From Guillardia theta CCMP2712 (taxonomy: Eukaryota > Cryptophyceae > Pyrenomonadales > Geminigeraceae), in contig NW_005434383.1 in NCBI RefSeq assembly GCF_000315625.1, positions 8,571-29,886 of the forward strand: a DNA stretch of 21,316 nucleotides, read 5' to 3'. How positions within the stretch are numbered: position 1 is the stretch's first letter; each line of letters starts with the position of its first letter. Under the pieces are notes generated by a model. It worked only from the letters and a program-made list of their open reading frames with translations. It made no database searches and was not told the origin of the DNA. This document shows, piece after piece, positions 9,200-15,333 of this stretch. Position numbers and translations under genes: made by a program.

Positions 9200-9257
9200 C
9201 TTTTTAATAATTGATGTATAAAAAAAAGGTGCGGATGTTTAAAAATTTTCAAGTTCT

Positions 9258-10766
9258 TTAGAATATCGGCAAAATTTGACGGCCTGATGATACCTTGAGC
9301 ACTGCGTCCATTGACGTAAACACAACGGGGGTCCCACTCTGCGCCGCGTCAGCTGTTCTGTTATTTGTCACATGCAGAGCCAATTGAATCGATGTGCTGG
9401 CACTATCAAACCCAGAGATAAGATATTGCGAATCATTATGATTAAAATGAGACAATGCAAAAGCCCCAACAAAAAAGTCCCTTTCATAGTGTGAAATATC
9501 CTTGATAGCGCTATGAATTCCCTTATCATTAGATAGAAGATTAAAAGCCTTTAGCGTTTCTTGATAGACTTGTGGAAGAGTCAAAGGATATGATGGGATA
9601 AGCTGAGAATTTACCTCAAGCTGCGCGCACCCTGAATAAGTGCCAGTTAAAGAGCCCAAACCTAGACCATTACGACGGAAATATTGGGAAGAATTATATA
9701 AAGGGGCGTAATTCATAGCTAAAAACGTCTCATAATTTGCTAATTTTCGAGGAACTGATACCGTATCATTTAGATATGTGTTGATATCAGCGGCAGCATT
9801 TGCTGTAAGGGCTGCAGCTGTTGCGTTATTCGCTAGCTGCAAAGGCGCGATTGTGTTGTAGTTTGATGCTCTATAAGTCCAAATGACTTTATTGAGTGAT
9901 TGTGTGCTCTCTGTAAATCTCATAATGTTTGTCTTTGAATTCGTCAAAGCGTTGCCGATATGGCATCTAAAATTATTATATGGGATATTCATAGACCCAC
10001 CGCTTGAAAGCATAGCATCAAACAGACTGTAATAGTCGGGGCTTTTCCAATCAATGCGGTTAATATACGCATACAGATTTGAAATCTCGTATGTTACTGC
10101 TGCAGTCCCAACATTGCGCCATAAAACATTGTCAGGTGCAAGCCTCATTCTGATTTCAAAACTGCCAAATAGGTTTGTATCAATGATCGAGGGTCTGCAA
10201 CTTCCAAGAAATCCGACCCAATCCTTGATGCAGTAGGTATTCTTTGCATAATTAAGGGTTGCCTGATTGGCTGTAGCCACAGCAGCATTTGCGTGGAATG
10301 ACTGACGAATGACATTGCCGGCATCCTCTACTAAGACCCTTAAAGATGGATCAGCATTTGTACTCACTGCTTGCTTGCTTTCCTGCTCACCGCTTCCGTA
10401 CATGTCCTTATAGATGTTATAAAGTAGATTGTAATTGTCGATATGCTGGATATTCACACCATTTACATATATATCTAAAGTTTGAATCAAACTTGCGATG
10501 TGCTTAGGAAAGCCGCAAGGCTCAGTATTAGCATTAGTTTTCGTTTCAGCTTGAAAGAACAATTGAAATGTCCTAAGATCAACAACAGAGGCAGGAGGCA
10601 GAGTGATAATCAATTCATCGCCTGCTGCAAGGGTTTGCTGCCCAGTGCTTGGAACGATGCGCACTGGCTGGGTATAATAATTAGATAGAACATTAAAACT
10701 ACTATCAAAATTTGAAGGGAAATGTTGCCCTTTCATCATTCGGCTTTCGCCTTCTGCACCTTCCAT
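9258..10766 (-). CDS. Major capsid protein 1, double-jelly-roll type
   Basis: A 502-aa capsid protein predicted to form hexon-like pseudo-hexameric capsomers. Supporting signs are the beta-rich composition, the family-like block FPKH (86-89) with IQTLDIYVNG and YNIYKD (116-121), the WVGF segment (183-186) with IRMRLAP (205-211), and a C-terminal strand ending SSGRQILPIF like other PLV-type capsid proteins. It aligns collinearly with the adjacent 474-aa protein, so the two are paralogues. It is Ala-rich and its DNA looks more GC-rich than its neighbours, which may reflect selection for high expression. The start at 10766 follows an AATAAATAAAAAGTAAA leader. A longer virion form is unlikely because the upstream region is short and AT-rich. 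Relative role against capsid protein 2 is unknown. Confidence 0.88.
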   Translation of the reverse strand: MEGAEGESRMMKGQHFPSNFDSSFNVLSNYYTQPVRIVPSTGQQTLAAGDELIITLPPASVVDLRTFQLFFQAETKTNANTEPCGFPKHIASLIQTLDIYVNGVNIQHIDNYNLLYNIYKDMYGSGEQESKQAVSTNADPSLRVLVEDAGNVIRQSFHANAAVATANQATLNYAKNTYCIKDWVGFLGSCRPSIIDTNLFGSFEIRMRLAPDNVLWRNVGTAAVTYEISNLYAYINRIDWKSPDYYSLFDAMLSSGGSMNIPYNNFRCHIGNALTNSKTNIMRFTESTQSLNKVIWTYRASNYNTIAPLQLANNATAAALTANAAADINTYLNDTVSVPRKLANYETFLAMNYAPLYNSSQYFRRNGLGLGSLTGTYSGCAQLEVNSQLIPSYPLTLPQVYQETLKAFNLLSNDKGIHSAIKDISHYERDFFVGAFALSHFNHNDSQYLISGFDSASTSIQLALHVTNNRTADAAQSGTPVVFTSMDAVLKVSSGRQILPIF

Positions 10767-10803
10767 TTTACTTTTTATTTATTGTGAGATAATAATTTTT
10801 CAC

Positions 10804-12228
10804 CTAAGATATCGATATATTATTGTTATCGATGTTTATTGTCCTTTCTGTTTCTATAAATAAAATCGGTTGGCCTATGAAATCAGCTGCATTCAATGTG
10901 TTAGCTGGAACACCGAATGCCTGAGATTCAAACATTATTTTTGCATTCCTTCCATTTGTATTATATCCAGATTTAACAATTTTATTGTCATTTGTTTTAA
11001 TATGATCTTCAAGGGACATCACAGCGCTGAAAAAATCATTTTGAAATTCATAAACATCATTCCATAATGTTTTTCTGATATTGAAGGCGTGCTTGGTTTC
11101 CCTCTCGATCTCTATCAAATCCATCGGGTTATTATTAATAGGTATATCATCAATATAAAAAGATACATTCTTGATTCCCTTGCCCTGTCGTTTAAAATAT
11201 ATAGAATTGCCTAAGCGAGTCGTTGCATCCTCTCTTATCAATCTTTGATATTCTACGCCAAAATGATTTGTTAAATTTGATTGAAAGGCTGCCGTTTCTG
11301 TCTCTCTTGTATTCCTTAGAAATGTAGCAATCAATTTTTTAATGCATTCGGCTTTGACATTCATTGTTAGTTTTTGGTTCTTATCAACTGTCAATTTTTG
11401 GCCCTTTCTGGAGACATAATCGGTAAAGGTCAAGTTGTTGTTTAATATGTTAGGGGCACCCTCAAAATCTAGCTTATGGATGTTTGCCTTTACATTTGAT
11501 ATTGTGTAAGATGGAGCCCCTCCATCAATTACCTGCGTATCTCCAGCTGCTCGCCTTTGAGTGCCCGCTGTCGTATGTTGAAACATAATATAAGCAGGCG
11601 CCAACTCGATTTCAATTGATAAATCGATATTGTGGGTATTGATATATTTTATGTCTCTAAAAAATCCTATCCATTCCGTGATGCCGAATCTCTCTTTATA
11701 TGCTTCTGTTGGTTGGGCTGCATACTGGAACCAACCTGAACTTAATGTATTCCCTATATTACGCGTTGATCTGCTATATGCAACATTAAAACTTGTATCA
11801 TATTGATATCCGTCAATAGAAATTACTTTAAATTCAGGGGATTGGTTATCAACGGCATTATTGTTTAATGTTTCGTGCTCGATATCATATATAATATTGT
11901 ATATAGTGTTAAATTCATCGATATTTGAAATTTCTTGATTGTTGATAAAGACTCGTAAAGACTGAATGATTGACTGTGTATGCTTAGGAAAATGATAATT
12001 TAATGAATAATAAATACCTGTATTTAATACCAATCGATAGAATGAGGTTTCACCGTCGAAGAATATATTGAATGATGACAAATCCAATAAGCCCTTTGGA
12101 AATTTGATTTTTATTGTGTCGCTCGGTTTGTATGATCTGCTTATTTCCTCAGGATAGAATGAAACGAGGGTCTTTCTGAAATCCTTGATTTCATTCACAT
12201 CTACATTTAAAGCACTCGGTAGAGACAT
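10804..12228 (-). CDS. Major capsid protein 2, diverged paralogue
   Basis: A 474-aa protein sharing the layout of capsid protein 1: FPKH (80-83), IIQSLRVFINNQ, YNIIYD (110-115), WIGF (186-189) and IEIELAP (205-211), at nearly the same residue positions. It is therefore also a double-jelly-roll candidate. It is richer in Asn, Ile and Lys than its paralogue and lacks the SSGRQ C-terminal block, ending IDNNNISIS. The two genes are in tandem with 37 bp between them. It could build a second capsomer type, or a specialised position in the shell. It is the first gene of the leftward array, with its start 27 bp from the divergent penton-like gene. Confidence 0.85.
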   Translation of the reverse strand: MSLPSALNVDVNEIKDFRKTLVSFYPEEISRSYKPSDTIKIKFPKGLLDLSSFNIFFDGETSFYRLVLNTGIYYSLNYHFPKHTQSIIQSLRVFINNQEISNIDEFNTIYNIIYDIEHETLNNNAVDNQSPEFKVISIDGYQYDTSFNVAYSRSTRNIGNTLSSGWFQYAAQPTEAYKERFGITEWIGFFRDIKYINTHNIDLSIEIELAPAYIMFQHTTAGTQRRAAGDTQVIDGGAPSYTISNVKANIHKLDFEGAPNILNNNLTFTDYVSRKGQKLTVDKNQKLTMNVKAECIKKLIATFLRNTRETETAAFQSNLTNHFGVEYQRLIREDATTRLGNSIYFKRQGKGIKNVSFYIDDIPINNNPMDLIEIERETKHAFNIRKTLWNDVYEFQNDFFSAVMSLEDHIKTNDNKIVKSGYNTNGRNAKIMFESQAFGVPANTLNAADFIGQPILFIETERTINIDNNNISIS

Positions 12229-12255
12229 TTATTAATATGTTGATATAATAAAAAA
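12229..12255. promoter_or_regulatory. 27-bp divergent promoter region
   Basis: Only 27 bp of pure AT-rich DNA separate the start codons of capsid protein 2 (-) and the penton-like gene (+). Any promoters must overlap each other or lie within coding sequence. TTAATA and GATATAATAA are the only visible TATA-like strings. Both genes would be expected late, so shared control is plausible. Confidence 0.5.
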
Positions 12256-13152
12256 ATGGCTCACCAAAGCCTTAACGTCTTAATATCGTCAAAGAATAGA
12301 CAATCAGATGAAGAGATTTCAAATGTATTTTATGCTTTGACAAGTGGTTTGATTAAGTGTCGAAGTGATGAATATTTAACCGTATCTTTAAAAAACTTCT
12401 CTATGATTAAAAGCTTTTTCGCTGTTATTCCTAGTGTCAATAATGCATTTAAGATAACATTTGTGAGCCCAGATGATCAGACAACAAATCATAATTTCTA
12501 TCTATCAGAGGGATTTTATAGCATAGATAATTTAATCAAGGATTTGAATGATATCGTGCAAAACAATATTTATATTGCAGAGGCACAGATTACATTTTCA
12601 TATAATGAGAAAAGAAATTCAATCATTGTCAAAAAGAATATATCTGATGAGTTCGGCAAATATTATTTTACATCTGTAAATTGTGGCATTCTGGTCGGAT
12701 GTGATGACAATATTGCATATGAGATATTAGAATTGGGCCAAGAATTACCCTCATTTGTTAATCTATCAGGTCATAGCAATTTGATTATAGAGATTAGCGG
12801 CGATGTCAATCTTGAGGCATCTTCAATCAATAATATCATATATAATGATTTCAAGAGCTCGCAGGTATTAGGCATAATCAATTTAAATGATATACCATTT
12901 TATAGCCTTATTGATGCAAGCAATTGTAATGAATACAAGATATCAAATAAGGCAATCAATAACATCAAGATAAGGATCATAAATGAGAATGGGCAGGAAT
13001 TCAAACGATTGTCGAATTATGTCATTAATCTAGAGTTTAAGACGTACAGCCTGACAAATAAGACAACCTTGTTGAAGGCCATCAATAGGCTTGAGATGTA
13101 TTTAAGCCGATTATTTGTCTTGATAGGCAATTATATATCTCTTAATGAATAA
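12256..13152 (+). CDS. Putative penton / minor capsid protein
   Basis: A 298-aa beta-rich protein. The N-terminus (LNVLISSKNRQ, then DEYLTVSLKNFSMIKSFF and NNAFKI) and the YSIDNLIKDLNDIV helix fit the pattern of penton/minor capsid proteins of PLVs and virophages, in which a short nR turn precedes jelly-roll strands and an element for inserting a fitted peptide or ligand. The C-terminal segment (TTLLKAINRLEMYLSRLFVL) is helical and amphipathic. It is divergent from capsid protein 2, matching the usual linkage of penton and hexon genes. It has no catalytic motif or signal peptide. The family assignment is by pattern recognition and moderately certain; that it is a real gene is very likely. Confidence 0.85.
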   Translation: MAHQSLNVLISSKNRQSDEEISNVFYALTSGLIKCRSDEYLTVSLKNFSMIKSFFAVIPSVNNAFKITFVSPDDQTTNHNFYLSEGFYSIDNLIKDLNDIVQNNIYIAEAQITFSYNEKRNSIIVKKNISDEFGKYYFTSVNCGILVGCDDNIAYEILELGQELPSFVNLSGHSNLIIEISGDVNLEASSINNIIYNDFKSSQVLGIINLNDIPFYSLIDASNCNEYKISNKAINNIKIRIINENGQEFKRLSNYVINLEFKTYSLTNKTTLLKAINRLEMYLSRLFVLIGNYISLNE

Positions 13153-13155
13153 AGG

Positions 13156-13281
13156 ATGCCGCGAGGTGTTGGATTCGATGGCTCTTGCAATAAGCCAACA
13201 AGCTACAATAAAAAAGAATACCCTAAATATCTTCAAGCTAAGATCAAGCAAGCCAAAGATATAATAATATCCCATTCCTGA
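13156..13281 (+). CDS. 41-aa basic micro-ORF
   Basis: ATG at 13156, TGA at 13279-13281; the product is MPRGVGFDGSCNKP followed by a Lys/Tyr-rich helix (KYLQAKIKQAKDIII). It starts 3 nt after the penton-like stop and ends 3 nt before the next ATG, in the same frame as the following gene. It thus fills the spacer exactly, in a genome where such spacers are otherwise short and AT-rich. Its composition (Gly/Cys/Pro and normal codons) is unlike the non-coding spacers. No family was recognised. A minor virion peptide, or simply a remnant linking the two genes, are both possible. Confidence 0.5.
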   Translation: MPRGVGFDGSCNKPTSYNKKEYPKYLQAKIKQAKDIIISHS

Positions 13282-13284
13282 TAA

Positions 13285-13827
13285 ATGGCTCTGCTGTTTA
13301 GAAAATATAAGGATATGAGCAAAGTTATGGCTATTGTTTGTTCTAAAACTAGCTCATATTTTCATATGTGGAAACAGGTTTTAAATGTGCCATTAATTTT
13401 TATATCTGCTATTATGAGCGTATTGAATAGCAATGTAGAAGATCTTTTGGTTATGCGATATATGAATATCATATGCAATCTATTGACTGCCATATTGATT
13501 GGCTTGAGCAACCAAATGAAATTTACCGAGAAAGCGAATATGTTTCATCAGCTATCAATTAAATTCTCTAAATTAGAGCACGCAATCGAGCAAGCAATCA
13601 ATATCAATGATTTAACAAATGATAAATTGAATTCGTTTGTCGTGCAATACGACTCATTGAGTGAGAATATAGAGAATATACCCAATCATATTAAAAACAA
13701 GGTAAAGAATGCTTATAATGGAGATTATTTTCTGCCTATCATTCTTAACGGTGATTCTCCGAGCAATAGCTCGCCGAATTCTGGATCGGAACAATACAAT
13801 GCTATTGTTCCTAACATTATGATAAGC

Positions 13828-13858
<31 letters not shown>

Positions 13859-13863
13859 TTTAA
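13285..13863 (+). CDS. Two-transmembrane protein, SLATT-like
   Basis: A 192-aa membrane protein with hydrophobic segments at about 30-48 (VPLIFISAIMSVL) and 58-75 (NIICNLLTAILIGL) separated by a short polar loop. They are followed by a helical cytosolic region (FTEKANMFHQLSIKFSKLEH). This two-helix plus helix-bundle arrangement is the hallmark of SLATT domains, known in bacteria as pore-forming effectors of nucleotide-sensing conflict systems; similar proteins occur in large algal viruses. The C-terminus is a Ser/Pro/Asn tail with ten Asn. No sensor or nuclease domain is fused. The viral role is unknown; membrane remodelling or permeabilisation of the host or virion membrane is possible. The SLATT call rests on topology and spacing, not on a profile search. 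Confidence 0.8.
13828..13857 (+). repeat. (AAT)10 microsatellite encoding poly-Asn
   Basis: Ten AAT triplets encode residues 182-191 of the SLATT-like protein, one codon before its stop. It is a likely slippage site, so the length probably varies between isolates. Confidence 0.9.
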
Positions 13864-14117
13864 TTATCAACCGATTTATCAAGCAGCCGAAGTGCCTCTT
13901 TATATCCTCCAATTAAACCACGATTCTTAATGAAGGCGGGGTATGTCTTAAAGCTCAATTTCTTTTTTAAGTCTTCTATCTCTTCATCGTCGAAAGATAG
14001 GATATCAAATTTTTCATATTCAATGCCTTTATCAGTTAAGAAGTCTTCAAGCCAATCGCAATATTGACATCCGATTTTTGTGATGACGGCATATCCTTGT
14101 TCTGGGAGCTTATTCAT
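13860..14117 (-). CDS. Glutaredoxin-like thiol oxidoreductase
   Basis: An 85-aa protein of glutaredoxin length and pattern: beta strand YAVITKI, active site CQYC (17-20) with a following Trp-Leu helix, a DILSFDDEEI segment, the TYPAFI strand holding the cis-proline, and the late GG (IGGYKEA) that binds glutathione. It would catalyse dithiol/disulfide exchange, in viruses often for virion protein disulfides or for supplying ribonucleotide reductase; no reductase gene is present here. It converges on the SLATT-like gene, sharing TTAA at the stops, and starts one base upstream of the stop codon of the DUF5754-like gene, so the two are probably co-transcribed. Confidence 0.93.
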   Translation of the reverse strand: MNKLPEQGYAVITKIGCQYCDWLEDFLTDKGIEYEKFDILSFDDEEIEDLKKKLSFKTYPAFIKNRGLIGGYKEALRLLDKSVDN

Positions 14118-14423
14118 TTATAATTTAGTAAGGGAAAATTTATTGAGATAAGATTTATAAGATTCATTTAAGCTTGTATGATTCCACAAGATCCATCGGC
14201 TCAAGCTCCCCGCTGTGTCTGGCACATTCCAGTTTTCGCTCGATTGATGGCGGCTTATATAATTTGCTTTTCTATCATCATCTTTGTGCTTGGTATAATC
14301 AGAATAGCCAACAGCTCCGAAATGAATCGTTTTGATCCTTTGCTTATCATTGTTATAGAATTCCATCTTGTATTTCTTGCCTTTAACATCGCTTCTAGAT
14401 AGCTTAACATATTTATAGGACAT
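14118..14423 (-). CDS. DUF5754-like small viral protein
   Basis: A 101-aa protein matching the pattern of the DUF5754 family, which is widespread in giant algal viruses and their small relatives: KKYKMEF, then TIHFGAVGYSDYTKHKDDDR, YISRHQSSENW, and TAGSLSRWILW near the C-terminus. The function of the family is unknown. Conserved Asp, His and Arg (DYTKHKD, RH) could form a metal or nucleic-acid binding site, but no catalysis is established. Its stop abuts the glutaredoxin start. The start at 14423 follows the 95-bp AT-rich spacer that also carries the divergent 14519 gene. Confidence 0.85.
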   Translation of the reverse strand: MSYKYVKLSRSDVKGKKYKMEFYNNDKQRIKTIHFGAVGYSDYTKHKDDDRKANYISRHQSSENWNVPDTAGSLSRWILWNHTSLNESYKSYLNKFSLTKL

Positions 14424-14489
14424 TGCCTTTAATTGTTGGGCAATTTAAAATTGCAAACAAATTGATGAAAATTGATAAAAAGTGATATC

Positions 14490-14518
14490 AGTAACAAAAA
14501 TATGTATAAGTAATAAAA
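14490..14518 (+). promoter_or_regulatory. Paired AGTAAYAAAA upstream motif
   Basis: AGTAACAAAA (14490-14499) and AGTAATAAAA (14509-14518) lie 19 nt apart, the second touching the ATG of the 14519 gene and preceded by GTATA. The same pair, on the other strand, precedes the primase gene. Probably an upstream or 5'-leader control signal of this gene set. Confidence 0.45.
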
Positions 14519-14842
14519 ATGTTTGATCTATTCGGATTGCCTCAGGATATCCAAGAGGGAATCATTCTGAAGTGTATTGATGATATTGATAATGAAATAT
14601 ATATGATTGAGTATAAATTAAATTTCTTTCAAGATCATATTGAAATATTCAGTAAGATGAAAGATATATTTAAAAATAATGTAAGTCAGGCACAGCTGGC
14701 CGATAAGGTTATGAGCTATGAGGAGAACCTCGATTATGTTGCTTATATATATGAGATTACATCCGATGATTACATAGGTAACATAATAAAGGATATGGAA
14801 GTAATGAGTATTCTTTATGATTGCATAGAAACCTTCGGATAA
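14519..14842 (+). CDS. Small acidic helical protein, unknown
   Basis: A 107-aa acidic protein, nearly all helix (DDIDNEIYMIEYKLNFFQDH, then IEIFSKMKDIF and LADKVMSYEENL). The N-terminal FDLFGLPQDIQEGIIL looks like an amphipathic helix. It has a single Cys pair but no motif, no membrane segment and no recognised family. It is flanked on the left by the divergent DUF5754-like gene and on the right by the long repeat block. It carries the AGTAAYAAAA leader motif shared with the primase gene, which suggests it belongs to the replication-phase genes. Confidence 0.75.
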   Translation: MFDLFGLPQDIQEGIILKCIDDIDNEIYMIEYKLNFFQDHIEIFSKMKDIFKNNVSQAQLADKVMSYEENLDYVAYIYEITSDDYIGNIIKDMEVMSILYDCIETFG

Positions 14843-14953
14843 TTTGATTGATTATTTAATATTATTATTTTTTAGTTTTGTATATATCATATAGATTATA
14901 TACATTAGATTAGTAAGGTATATTTATAAAAATAATGTTTTCAGTAAATGAAG

Positions 14954-15111
14954 GTAGGCGAAGGGTGGCGAAGGGGTGGCGAAGGGGGAAGCGAAGGGGA
15001 CCCTTTGCTATGTTTTAGCTGGATACAAGGGTAAAAGATGAGTAAAAGGAGGATATATAGACGTTAGGCGAAGGGGCGAAGGGTGAAATTCAATTTTTAG
15101 GATAATATTAT
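14954..15111. repeat. Long direct repeat R1
   Basis: A (T/A)GGCGAAGGG tandem array (14954-14999), then a unique core (CCCTTTGC, GTTTTAGCTGGATACAAG, ATATATAGACG), then more GGCGAAGGG units and TTCAATTTTT. From 14988 to 15110 it matches 21189-21311 without gaps at a constant offset of 6201, with about five mismatches by hand count. No gene lies here (14843-15333). Confidence 0.93.
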
Positions 15112-15181
15112 TTTTTTGTTACTTTAGGAGTATATAGAATAGAATATGAAAAATAGAATTTCACCCTTCGCCCCTTCGCCT
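15066..15181. repeat. 26-bp perfect inverted repeat at the end of R1
   Basis: The arm at 15066-15091 is exactly reverse-complementary to 15156-15181; both hold AGGCGAAGGGGCGAAGGG and the adjoining TGAAATTC. The 64-bp interior is AT-rich and contains a reverse-strand AGTAACAAAA (15114-15123). It could form a cruciform, a replication origin or a recombinase target. Confidence 0.9.
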
Positions 15182-15255
15182 CTCTTCGCCTAAATAAATT
15201 ATGCAAGTTATAGAGGCGAAAAAAATAAAGATAAGAATAATTAAGCCGTTTATAA

Positions 15256-15297
15256 AATAGGCGAAGGGGCGAAGGGGCAGGGTGACCTTCGCCTATT
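15256..15297. repeat. 12-bp inverted repeat with GGCGAAGGGG interior
   Basis: AATAGGCGAAGG (15256-15267) pairs with CCTTCGCCTATT (15286-15297); the loop holds another GGCGAAGGGG unit. It sits about 35 bp beyond the primase stop, so it could also mark the 3' end of that transcript. Confidence 0.75.
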
Positions 15298-15333
15298 CTT
15301 ATATTAAAAAAATTATTATAATTATTTTTATTA

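Noticed and set aside
14178-14402. Hydrophobic 74-aa frame on the + strand
   Set aside because: Antisense to the well-conserved DUF5754-like gene.
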